A stretch of 64,000 nt of DNA, taken from contig NZ_CP096258.1 of assembly GCF_023205015.1 (NCBI RefSeq), positions 1,798,001-1,862,000 on the forward strand, in the 5' to 3' direction. The stretch's first letter is position 1; each line of letters starts with the position of its first letter. The notes beneath the pieces are model-generated. The model searched no databases and was not told the DNA's origin. It saw nothing but the letters and a program-made list of their open reading frames with translations. This stretch comes from Providencia rettgeri (GTDB taxonomy: Bacteria; Pseudomonadota; Gammaproteobacteria; Enterobacterales; Enterobacteriaceae). The translations under genes were made by a program, and so were the position numbers. Positions 45,656 to 53,706 of the stretch are shown piece after piece.

Positions 45656-46972
45656 GTGCTGACAATTATTGGTATTTTAATCATTATATCGATAGTAACA
45701 TTATTGATGATGGGGAAAGTTAGCCCAATTATCGCAATGTCTTGTATTCCCTTTATTGGTGCTTTATTTGCTGGTTATTCGGTTGCTGAAATTTCAGTAT
45801 TCTTTGAAAGTGGAATTAATAAAGTTTCAAAAGTCGCAGCGATGTTTTTATTTGCGATTTTATTTTTTAGCTTAATGAAAGACCTGCATATCTTTGATCC
45901 ATTGATCCGTTTAATGGTTAAAATGACGCGTGGGAATATTATTGTTGTTTGTATTATGACAACGTTAATTGCAGGAGTTGTCCATTTAGATGGTTCAGGC
46001 GCTGCGACATTTTTAATTATCATTCCTGCATTATTACCTTTATACCGTCAACTGGGGATGAGCCCATATCTCATGTTGCTGCTGATGTGTGCCAGCATGG
46101 GGGTCATGAATATGGTGCCTTGGGGCGGGCCGTTAGGCCGTGCTTCGGCTGTCACTGGCATTGATGCTTCGACCTTATGGCAACATTTGATCCCAGTACA
46201 ACTTATTGGTATGGGGGGAGCAGTGGTATTTGCTACGTTAATGGGATTTCGTGAGAAAAGACGTATTGCCGCAGCGAGTTTGAAAGGAACAACGCCATAT
46301 GAAATGGATTCTTTGTTACCTGTTAGTGATGACACTGCCGATATAACCGAAACGGTACAAAAACCTAAGAAACCACTTATCAATGGTGGGTTAATTGTCG
46401 CCTCTGTTGTCTGTTTAGCATTTGGTTTATTATCTGCACCTTATGTTTTTATGATCGCACTTTCCATTGCCTTGATGGTTAACTTCCCTAACCCTAGGGA
46501 CCAAATGAAAATTTTGGCAGCCCATGCGCCACAAGCATTGGGAATGGTTGCCATTATCTTAGCGGCAGGAGCATTTTTAGGTATTTTATCTGAAGGTGGC
46601 ATGCTTGAGTCAATTGCAACAGACTTAACCGCTATTTTACCAACAGAATGGGTTTCTAAAGTCCATATTTTTGTCGGTATTTTAGGCGTGCCGATGGATA
46701 TTTTTACCAGTACCGATGCTTACTATTTTGCCTTACTACCAATAATTCAACAAATTGCCGCCACAGTTGGTGTTGACCCATCTTCCGTTGTTTATGCGAT
46801 GGCGATAGGTAACAACGCAGGGACTTTCGTGAGCCCATTCTCTCCAGCAGCATGGTTAGCAATGGGATTAGCTGGAATTGATATGGGGCGCCACTTACGT
46901 TATTCGTTTGGTTGGATTTGGTTGTTTAGTTTCTTTTTGTTAGCAGTTGGTTCAGTGATCGGTCTTTACTAG
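45656..46972 (+). CDS. CitMHS-family citrate/metal-citrate transporter
   Basis: A 438-residue polytopic protein from a GTG at 45656 (AAGGAAG, 6 bp spacing; the open frame reaches 45614 via a TTG). It fits the citrate-Mg2+:H+ / citrate-Ca2+:H+ symporter family: VVHLDGSGAATFLIIIPAL (near 105-123), NMVPWGGPLGRAS (near 148) and the C-terminal NNAGTFVSPFSPAAWLA. A citrate importer is consistent with the citrate lyase locus 2.4 kb away, though not in the same operon. Could instead move another metal-carboxylate complex. Confidence 0.88.
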   Translation: MLTIIGILIIISIVTLLMMGKVSPIIAMSCIPFIGALFAGYSVAEISVFFESGINKVSKVAAMFLFAILFFSLMKDLHIFDPLIRLMVKMTRGNIIVVCIMTTLIAGVVHLDGSGAATFLIIIPALLPLYRQLGMSPYLMLLLMCASMGVMNMVPWGGPLGRASAVTGIDASTLWQHLIPVQLIGMGGAVVFATLMGFREKRRIAAASLKGTTPYEMDSLLPVSDDTADITETVQKPKKPLINGGLIVASVVCLAFGLLSAPYVFMIALSIALMVNFPNPRDQMKILAAHAPQALGMVAIILAAGAFLGILSEGGMLESIATDLTAILPTEWVSKVHIFVGILGVPMDIFTSTDAYYFALLPIIQQIAATVGVDPSSVVYAMAIGNNAGTFVSPFSPAAWLAMGLAGIDMGRHLRYSFGWIWLFSFFLLAVGSVIGLY

Positions 46973-46990
46973 GTTTTTTTGTTCTTAACT

Positions 46991-47020
46991 ACTTGAGAAC
47001 ATTGAAAGATGTTCTCAAGT
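46991..47020 (+). terminator. Hairpin after the CitMHS gene
   Basis: Perfect 12-bp stem ACTTGAGAACAT / ATGTTCTCAAGT with a 6-nt loop, 18 bp past the stop; weak T tract. Confidence 0.7.
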
Positions 47021-47072
47021 ATTATCCAAAGATGATTATTATTTTTTCATCTTTATAACTATTTATGATAGA

Positions 47073-47243
47073 TTAATATCCAACCTTAACGAAAGGTGTT
47101 CCGTAGCTCCTATCTCTATTGATTACCTTTCCTACATAAAGTTTACGCACTGAGTCTTCAGCTTTACGTCCGATAAATTCCCACCTATCACTATCACGTT
47201 TAATATTGTCTCGAGTAAAATTAGGCTTATTTGGGCTTCTAGA
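47073..47243 (-). pseudogene. Unrecognised coding remnant, about 56 codons
   Basis: Reading leftward there is an open stretch of 56 codons closed upstream by TAA (47244-47246) and ending with TAA (47073-47075), with no start codon near its beginning. It translates to plausible, well-mixed protein (segments DRWEFIGRKAEDSVRKLY and YVGKVINRDRSYGTPFVKVGY), unlike the AT-rich noise around it. I read it as the C-terminal remnant of a lost gene, origin unknown. Confidence 0.45.
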
Positions 47244-47488
47244 TTAATAGGGAGTAGGTGATTTTTGTGTGTAGAGCTAAATTAGGAATAAATTGATAGT
47301 CTTCTTCTTGACAATTAGACTAAAATTCAACTGTTTTCCTTCAATTTCGCTAATTTTGACCCTTAGCTAAGTAAAAATGAGGCCGTTACTCGGAATAGAT
47401 ATGTAATACCTACACTTGATTTCTCAACAATTAAAGACGCAAATCTAGCAAAAAGATTTGTGGTTATTTCTATTTCTTTAGAGAAAGC

Positions 47489-48202
47489 ATGATGAATATG
47501 CAATCAAGAAAGTATGGTAGAACGTATCACTATCCGTTCTCCCCAGGTACGACGAGTGATGATCGCATCAATAGCGATTGGTGGTCGCACATCCAAAATA
47601 TAGACAAACTGGTTCATACAGAAAAACTGGATGGTGAAAATAATTGTTTAAACCGTCACGGGGTTTTTGCTCGCTCTCATGGAGCACCAACCCAATCAGC
47701 ATGGAGCCAGCAAATTCGCCAACGTTGGCAGCTGATTAAAGATGATTTAGGGGATATTGAACTATTCGGTGAGAATCTTTACGCAATACATTCCATTGAA
47801 TATCAACATATTGAAGATTACTTCTATGTATTTGCGGTGAGGCAGGGGGAGTATTGGCTCAGTTGGGAAGAGGTGCAATTTTATGCAGCTCTATTTGATT
47901 TTCCAACCGTCCCTCAATTAGATTTATCACTCAGTAAACACATGAACAAGCAAGAATATGCAAGTTCATTAATTACTGCTGCATCATTAGATAGCCAATT
48001 TATTGCGTGTGATACTCATACAGGGGAAGCCTGTAGCATGGAAGGTATTGTGAGCCGCGATAGCCAAGGTTTTCATGTGGATGATTTTATGGCGCATGTT
48101 TTCAAATATGTGCGTAAAAACCATGTTAAAACGGATATCCACTGGAAGCGGCATTGGCAGAGAGCCAAGCTGGCCTTTGAATTACAAGGAGAACAGCCAT
48201 GA
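47489..48202 (+). CDS. ATP-dependent RNA ligase family protein
   Basis: A 237-residue nucleotidyltransferase of the RNA-ligase (Rnl2-like) fold. Motif I is TEKLDGE with the lysine to be adenylated at residue 46; motif III-like ELFGENLYAIHSIEY (near 91-105), motif IV SMEGIVSRD (near 190) and the motif V lysines in FKYVRKNH (near 212) follow in order. It would seal RNA ends with ATP. The stop overlaps the next start (ATGA, 48199-48202), coupling it to an end-healing enzyme. In-frame ATGs at residues 2 and 4 are alternative starts. Confidence 0.88.
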   Translation: MMNMQSRKYGRTYHYPFSPGTTSDDRINSDWWSHIQNIDKLVHTEKLDGENNCLNRHGVFARSHGAPTQSAWSQQIRQRWQLIKDDLGDIELFGENLYAIHSIEYQHIEDYFYVFAVRQGEYWLSWEEVQFYAALFDFPTVPQLDLSLSKHMNKQEYASSLITAASLDSQFIACDTHTGEACSMEGIVSRDSQGFHVDDFMAHVFKYVRKNHVKTDIHWKRHWQRAKLAFELQGEQP

Positions 48203-49338
48203 GTTGGCAATTAACCCAATGTCGTGACTGGACACAGCTTGAAAAACAGTTCGATTTTGTGCGTGATATGCAGTATGTGCCGCAAGACCGTTTGCACCAT
48301 GCGGAAGGTAACGTGGCTATTCACACCCAAATGGTGTTAGCGGCTTTAGAAGGTTTGTCTGAATATCAACAGCTTCCTGAGCTTAAACAACAAATCGTTT
48401 GGGCGGCAGCCTTGCTGCATGACGTCGAAAAACGCAGTACGACAAAAGAAGATGAAGAGGGGCGGATCCATTCACCTGGACATGCCAAAAAAGGTGAGTT
48501 ATCTGTACGAAATATATTATTTCGACAAATAGAAACGCCCTTTGCTATTCGTGAACAAATTGCGGCTTTAGTTCGATTCCATGGCTTACCGCTTTGGTTA
48601 ATGGAAAAGCCAGATCCTGAGCGCACGTTATTTGCTGCATCTTTGCGGGTTGAAATGTCTTTATTATGTATGTTAGCGAAAGCGGATGCGATGGGCCGTG
48701 CGTGTGAAGATAAAGCGGAACTTTTGGTCAGAATCGAGCTATTTGAACTATTCTGTCGTGAGCAGGGTTGTTGGGACCAACCTAAATCATTTGCGTCACC
48801 AGCTGGGCGCTTCCAGTATTTTCATCATCAAAAGGGCACTACGGATTACCAGCCTTTTGAAGAAAATGGAAGTGAAGTGATAATGTTATGTGGTTTGCCG
48901 GGGATGGGAAAAGACCATTTTATCAAACGGTTTTACCCACAAACGGCAGTCGTGTGTTTAGATGATATTCGCCGAGAACATAAAATCAACCCAGCAGATA
49001 AAAATGCACAAGGGTGGGTCGCTCAGCAAGCGAAAGAGCAAGCAAAACGATTGTTACGCACGAAAACCCATTTTATTTGGAATGCGACGTCATTGAGTAC
49101 CTCCTTACGAGGAACCATGATCAGCTTATTTGAACGCTATCAAGCCAAAATCCATTTAGTTTACTTGGAAGTGCCATTTAAACAGTGGCGGCAACAAAAT
49201 CAACAACGTCAATATGCGGTACCGGAGCAAGTTATGGAAAAAATGGCAGGGAAGTTAGAATTGCCGACGCCAGATGAAGCTCATCAAGTTTCCTATTATA
49301 TTGATCGTAATTTTGAGCCGTTACTTGCCGAAAAATAA
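48199..49338 (+). CDS. HD-domain phosphoesterase / P-loop polynucleotide kinase fusion (HD-Pnk type)
   Basis: 379 aa in two parts. Residues about 30-190 are an HD phosphohydrolase: His42, the HD pair His74-Asp75 in LLHDVEK, His95, His128 (RFHGL) and Asp163 (KADAMGR) as likely metal ligands. Residues about 225-379 are a P-loop kinase: Walker A GLPGMGKD at 232-239, then VVCLDDIRRE with a catalytic aspartate, and a lid rich in Arg. This is the architecture of HD-Pnk from Runella, which removes 2',3'-cyclic or 3' phosphates and phosphorylates 5'-OH ends. With the ligase it forms a heal-and-seal RNA repair pair. Confidence 0.88.
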   Translation: MSWQLTQCRDWTQLEKQFDFVRDMQYVPQDRLHHAEGNVAIHTQMVLAALEGLSEYQQLPELKQQIVWAAALLHDVEKRSTTKEDEEGRIHSPGHAKKGELSVRNILFRQIETPFAIREQIAALVRFHGLPLWLMEKPDPERTLFAASLRVEMSLLCMLAKADAMGRACEDKAELLVRIELFELFCREQGCWDQPKSFASPAGRFQYFHHQKGTTDYQPFEENGSEVIMLCGLPGMGKDHFIKRFYPQTAVVCLDDIRREHKINPADKNAQGWVAQQAKEQAKRLLRTKTHFIWNATSLSTSLRGTMISLFERYQAKIHLVYLEVPFKQWRQQNQQRQYAVPEQVMEKMAGKLELPTPDEAHQVSYYIDRNFEPLLAEK

Positions 49339-49347
49339 AATTCATCA

Positions 49348-49370
49348 CCTGCCTCTAGATAAGAGGCAGG
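49348..49370. terminator. Hairpin between convergent HD-Pnk and PrpF-like genes
   Basis: Perfect 9-bp stem CCTGCCTCT / AGAGGCAGG, loop AGATA, between the two stops (49338 and 49377). Confidence 0.75.
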
Positions 49371-49376
49371 CTAATA

Positions 49377-50435
49377 TTAGTTTGAAGGAACGTATACGTT
49401 GCCTTCAAACAGTTTTCTTGCTGTTCGAATAATTGAAGCTTGAAGCCCTTCCGGTGAGTTGCCTTGTTGACTTAATGATACCTCAAATTTACCACTTAAA
49501 TGCTCAATAGAAATGTTGCTCATATCAACAGACTGAATGTATTGCTGAGTAATACTGTCCGGGATCATAGTGCTTGTGGCAATGGCGATAGCACCAGTGA
49601 CGGCAAGTGCGCCATGGCATTTATGCGGCATAAAATAGCGGACATTAATTGTTCCACCGTGAATGGCAGGTGAAATCAATATGGGTTTAGGAATGACTTT
49701 TTTACTTACATCACCAAGCCCCATCATTGCCCCTGCTTTTATACGAATAGCCTCTAGCTTTTGCATAAACTCGGCATCGGACTCCAGTTGTTCCGCAGTT
49801 TCATAACCTGTTTTGTTGAGTTGAGGGGCATCAATTAACACCACAGGCGTCGCCATATCAATGCAGCTGACATCAATATCTTCAATAGTATCAATTCCAT
49901 GGCCTGTAGGGAGCAATTTCCCTGTTTTTGTTCCACAAGCATTTAAGAATGTCAGTGCTACAGGCGCTGCACGACCAGGTACGCTAGCAATTTCGGTATT
50001 TCCCTCATAAGTTACATGGCCATCAGGGGTTTGTACCCTAGAGTTGATGAAAGTATTCGTATTGACATTGCGGATCCTGACGGTGGTTGTCTCACCAGAG
50101 ACCGGCACCAATCCTTTTTCAATAGCAAAAGAACCCACTGCACAAAGAATATTTCCGCAATTCGGTGCGGTATCAACAAGACGTTCAGTAATAGAAACCT
50201 GAGCAAATAGGTAATCAATATCGGCATCAGGGTGGGGGGAAGGGCTAATAATAGCGACTTTACTGGTCTGTGGGCTGCCTCCACCAATGCCATCAATTTG
50301 CAAAGCATGGCCAGAACCCATAATAGCGAGGATCAGTTCATCACGTTGTTGAATATCAGTTGGAAGGTCATCAGCTAATAGAAAAACGCCTTTTGAAGTT
50401 CCGCCACGCATTAGTGTGCAAGGGATTTTTTTCAT
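49377..50435 (-). CDS. PrpF/4-oxalomesaconate-tautomerase-like isomerase
   Basis: Cofactor-free isomerase of the DAP-epimerase-like PrpF fold, 352 aa from the ATG at 50435 (in-frame ATGs also at 50450 and 50447). Family landmarks: CTLMRGGTSKGVFL near the N-terminus, the active-site cysteine in APNCGNILCAVG (near 90) and KCHGALAVTGAIAIA in the second half. Known relatives interconvert unsaturated tricarboxylates: cis/trans-aconitate or 2-methylaconitate (PrpF), or oxalomesaconate (GalD). It is the last gene after citG and a DASS transporter, pointing to a tricarboxylate substrate entering the citrate pathway. Confidence 0.88.
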   Translation of the reverse strand: MKKIPCTLMRGGTSKGVFLLADDLPTDIQQRDELILAIMGSGHALQIDGIGGGSPQTSKVAIISPSPHPDADIDYLFAQVSITERLVDTAPNCGNILCAVGSFAIEKGLVPVSGETTTVRIRNVNTNTFINSRVQTPDGHVTYEGNTEIASVPGRAAPVALTFLNACGTKTGKLLPTGHGIDTIEDIDVSCIDMATPVVLIDAPQLNKTGYETAEQLESDAEFMQKLEAIRIKAGAMMGLGDVSKKVIPKPILISPAIHGGTINVRYFMPHKCHGALAVTGAIAIATSTMIPDSITQQYIQSVDMSNISIEHLSGKFEVSLSQQGNSPEGLQASIIRTARKLFEGNVYVPSN

Positions 50436-50449
50436 CTGTTTACCCATCA

Positions 50450-50556
50450 TATTTCGCGCTGTAGCTGTGTTTGCTACACTCAGCCCCTCAAGTCACATAC
50501 TGAAGTATGCATCCTTGGGATGTCTTTGTTTTGCCGCCTTGTTTTGTTGTTAAATA
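50450..50556. repeat. Dispersed palindromic repeat, copy D (diverged)
   Basis: Contains CTCAAGTCACATACTGAAGT ATGC and TTTGTTTTGCCGCCTTG, matching the centre and right flank of copies A-C in the same orientation; the ends have decayed. It lies between the PrpF-like gene and the DASS gene. Confidence 0.6.
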
Positions 50557-50578
50557 GGGCACAATCATGATTGTGCCC
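50557..50578. terminator. Intercistronic palindrome after the DASS gene
   Basis: A perfect 22-bp palindrome with 11-bp arms, GGGCACAATCA and its complement, 26 bp beyond the DASS stop (50604). No T tract; may attenuate or protect the message before the PrpF-like gene. Confidence 0.65.
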
Positions 50579-50603
50579 ATCGTGTCGGTTTATTGACGAA
50601 GAA

Positions 50604-52037
50604 TTAAATTAATCCAGTACTGATTAAAATTTCCCACCAACCTAAACCGATAGTCATGTGAACGAATAAGCTAATGAAGGCAACTAACCCACCGATGATC
50701 CACCAAGAACGGATATCGTTATAACCTGCACCGAATACGATAGGTGCTGCCGCGCCGCCATAGTGAGTCACGCTGCCGCCGTAGGCATTCGAGAACAACA
50801 ATCCCAGTGCGAGTAACATCGGAGGAGCCCCAGCAACCATACCCACAGTGGCAAATACTGGAACCATGGCTGCAACGTAGGCACCACCGGAGGCGAATAA
50901 GTAGCGAATGGCAACACTGATAAACATGATGACAAAGAACGCTAACATTGCTTGATCACCGAAGGAAAGGTATTGGCTCATGGTATCGGCGAGCCACTTG
51001 AAGAAACCTGCTTTTGTGAGTACGCCTGACATGCTGATAATACCACCGTACCAAATCAGGGTATTCCAACCGCCTTTATTCTTCAGCACGTCATCCCAAG
51101 TTACAACACCAAGGATCAGGGTCAATGCCATAACTGCAATCGCGACGCTAGAGGCGCTGACGCCGATAAGGTCAGAGAAAATCCAGCCGCACAGCGCGAT
51201 AACAAAGACAATCCCCAGCAACTTTTCACGCATAGTCATTGGGCCTAAATCTTCAAGGCCTTTGGCTGCGATCTCTTTATTGTTCACCTTTTTCAACTCA
51301 GGTGGATACAGTTTGTAGATCATTAATGGCGTCAAAATCAGCATAATTAAACCTGGCACGGAGGCTGCAAGTGCCCATCCGCCCCAACTTAAATGGATGC
51401 CCATAATGTCACTCATCATGGCAAGGGCGAGTGCATTCGGCGCCATTGCAGTTAAGAACATATAGCTGGTGGTTTTGGTCACCATATAGACGTTGACGAG
51501 GAGGTAGTGGCCTGCTTTACGTGGGCTTTTTTCTGGATCAGATCCTAAAGCAACGGCCACACTATTGATGATTGGGAAAACAATTCCCCCAGCACGCGCG
51601 GTATTCGATGGGGTTGCAGGCGCGATAATTAAATCAAGGATTGCGGTCACATAACCGAGCCCTAATGTTGTACCGCCTAACTTGCCAATCAAAATATAAG
51701 AAAGACGTTTACCTAAACCAGTAATAACAAAGGCAGCACTCAGAGTAAATGCAGCAAATACAAGCCATGTCGTACCGGATGCATATCCGCTTAAAACTTC
51801 ACTTGCTTTGACATCTTTAGTCCCTGTTACCCCAATAATTACCGCACTCGCAGCAATAGTGGCTAATAGAATAACAGGCTCTGAATAGGGTTTAAGTACC
51901 AATCCAACAATAGCGGCAAGGTAAAGACCAAATAGCAACCATGCAATATGTGGTAGCCCCGCAGGTGTTGGTATTAAAGCAATAATAATTGGAATGGCTA
52001 TTAAAACTAATAGCTTCCATATTTTTTCTTTTTGCAT
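50604..52037 (-). CDS. DASS-family transporter of the citrate locus (probable citrate/dicarboxylate carrier)
   Basis: A 477-residue polytopic protein with the DASS motif DLIIAPATPSNTARAGGIVF (near 134-153) and the C-terminal SVTHYGGAAAPIVFGAG. Position after citCDEFXG is that of the citrate/succinate antiporter citT in E. coli, so citrate uptake in exchange for succinate is the likely role. The sequence is, however, not close to E. coli CitT as I recall it, and it shares more with the other DASS protein in this window. AAGGAA precedes the ATG. Confidence 0.85.
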   Translation of the reverse strand: MQKEKIWKLLVLIAIPIIIALIPTPAGLPHIAWLLFGLYLAAIVGLVLKPYSEPVILLATIAASAVIIGVTGTKDVKASEVLSGYASGTTWLVFAAFTLSAAFVITGLGKRLSYILIGKLGGTTLGLGYVTAILDLIIAPATPSNTARAGGIVFPIINSVAVALGSDPEKSPRKAGHYLLVNVYMVTKTTSYMFLTAMAPNALALAMMSDIMGIHLSWGGWALAASVPGLIMLILTPLMIYKLYPPELKKVNNKEIAAKGLEDLGPMTMREKLLGIVFVIALCGWIFSDLIGVSASSVAIAVMALTLILGVVTWDDVLKNKGGWNTLIWYGGIISMSGVLTKAGFFKWLADTMSQYLSFGDQAMLAFFVIMFISVAIRYLFASGGAYVAAMVPVFATVGMVAGAPPMLLALGLLFSNAYGGSVTHYGGAAAPIVFGAGYNDIRSWWIIGGLVAFISLFVHMTIGLGWWEILISTGLI

Positions 52038-52286
52038 AAGCCAATTTCCTTGATTAAATCAATATTAAATTTATTTAATATTAAATTGAATGAACTTTAA
52101 TATTAGGAATTTGTTAAAGTGACAATGTTTTTAATATGGCTGTATCTTGAATGAATATAATGAATCTTATTTTCATTACTCATTCACTCTAAGGTATATA
52201 ATTTATTTAAATAATTAATTGGTTTTTATTTGGTTAATTCGTTTTAATTTTTTAAATTATCCCTGTGTTAATTAATATTAAAATAG
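52038..52286. promoter_or_regulatory. Gap between citG and the DASS gene, with an AT palindrome
   Basis: A 249-bp AT-rich gap. It holds AATATTAAA, 4 bp, TTTAATATT at 52061-52082, close to the DASS start. CitB/DpiA-type regulators bind AT-rich DNA, so this might be a second regulated promoter; this is conjecture. Confidence 0.35.
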
Positions 52287-53177
52287 TTACTTTATGTTAA
52301 TTAAAGACTGGTTGGGTAATCGGGCAAAAAACCAAGTCAAAATTAATAAATCCGCACTTCCTCCTGGACTCATGTTTAGTTGAATACATTCACTGTCGAA
52401 TTGTTTAACCTTAACTAAATCATCATCGGTATTAATACCTGAGATTAATAGCTGTTTTGCGCGTTGCTTTACCCATGTTAATCCTTTGACGCCACCGCGA
52501 TTGACAATGTTTGTATCGTCATTCAGGCTCATGAGGAGAATTAAAGTATCAAGCAGGGCGATATCCGCGAGTTTGCCCTTGGTGAGTTGCTGCAAATAAT
52601 AGGGAAGTGAATGTTTGATTACTAACGAATAACCGCCTTCCGCTTCACCTCTTGCGCCTGTTAACCCATGTTCCTGATATAAGCGGCGGCCAGCGGTAGG
52701 GTTTTCGGTTTTTTGTTTAAGTTCATTGGTAATTCCCTTACACATACTGGCAACCAAGAAGCTCACACTTTCAGGTGAAACAAATTGTTGTTGTGCAATC
52801 AAACGGCCTATTACGGTTAAAACTAAACCCAAGGAAAAGATACTGCCTTTATGGGTATTAACCCCTTTAGTCGCACGGAACATCGACTTTTCGCAATCTA
52901 TGCCGATAGGGCGAATGAGGGGTAATAGTTGTTCGATAGGACAATCTTTATATTGGGCACCTGCCTGTAAAAACCGAGGAAAATGTATTGCGATGGCATT
53001 GGCACTTAAATGAAAGTCAGTAAGGGCCATATCTTTATGGGCACCAGTATTGTGTCTGTCGACTAACCCAGGCTTAGGAGTTAAATTCACTTCGGCTAAC
53101 ATCGCATGCCATGCTAATTGGCTGTAATAGCTAGCTAATTTCTCATTTATATGGCTGAGCTGTTTAGTAGGTTGCAT
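52287..53177 (-). CDS. citG: Triphosphoribosyl-dephospho-CoA synthase CitG
   Basis: Makes the precursor of the citrate lyase prosthetic group from ATP and dephospho-CoA. 296 aa with the family blocks EVNLTPKPGLVDRHNTGAHKDM (quoted in part: TPKPGLVDRHNTGAHKDM, near 33-50), GVNTHKGSIFSLG (near 105) and LMSLNDDTNIVNRGG (near 215). It is a separate gene, overlapping citX by 14 bp, and is the last of citCDEFXG. Confidence 0.95.
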   Translation of the reverse strand: MQPTKQLSHINEKLASYYSQLAWHAMLAEVNLTPKPGLVDRHNTGAHKDMALTDFHLSANAIAIHFPRFLQAGAQYKDCPIEQLLPLIRPIGIDCEKSMFRATKGVNTHKGSIFSLGLVLTVIGRLIAQQQFVSPESVSFLVASMCKGITNELKQKTENPTAGRRLYQEHGLTGARGEAEGGYSLVIKHSLPYYLQQLTKGKLADIALLDTLILLMSLNDDTNIVNRGGVKGLTWVKQRAKQLLISGINTDDDLVKVKQFDSECIQLNMSPGGSADLLILTWFFARLPNQSLINIK

Positions 53178-53703
53178 TCGCTAGCGCCTCAATACGATTA
53201 AGTATCTCAACCAATGAATGTGTTCGCTGACGAGCACAAATTTTCGCTTCATTTTCACAAATTAAGCATTGCCTTGGTGGTAAATTTAACTGGGAGCGCG
53301 AATATTGCTGCCCATTCGCATCAAATACATCAAAATCCCATAATCGACCAGCAGGAGACGACTCTTCTAGGTAAATTAACGCTTTTTTAATCTCGATAGC
53401 ATCGCCGTCAACAGCGACCAAACACTCTGGTCCAGTTTTTAACGCCCACGATTGTTGTGATAAAAACACCCACTGCCCGCATGAAGCAATTTGTTTAAGC
53501 GCATTTAGGCCCTGATTAAACACATGTCTAACAAGAGAGTTGTCTTTGACAGCTCCAGGAAAAACGACAGTAAATGAAATCAAGGTTACCTGATGGAGAC
53601 CAATCCATGCTTGTTGACGAGCCAGACGGGCATCTCGGCTATCCAACAGTTCAGGTAAAGAAATTTCAAATTGCTCTTGAGTATCAGGCAGTGGGCAAAA
53701 CAT
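53164..53703 (-). CDS. citX: Apo-citrate lyase phosphoribosyl-dephospho-CoA transferase CitX
   Basis: Transfers the prosthetic group to the acyl carrier protein CitD. 179 aa, with the nucleotidyltransferase-like GRLWDFDVFD (near 117-126) and the C-terminal RQCLICENEAKICARQRTH cysteine-containing segment typical of CitX. It starts 3 bp after the citF stop and overlaps citG. Confidence 0.94.
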   Translation of the reverse strand: MFCPLPDTQEQFEISLPELLDSRDARLARQQAWIGLHQVTLISFTVVFPGAVKDNSLVRHVFNQGLNALKQIASCGQWVFLSQQSWALKTGPECLVAVDGDAIEIKKALIYLEESSPAGRLWDFDVFDANGQQYSRSQLNLPPRQCLICENEAKICARQRTHSLVEILNRIEALANATY

Positions 53704-53706
53704 AGT

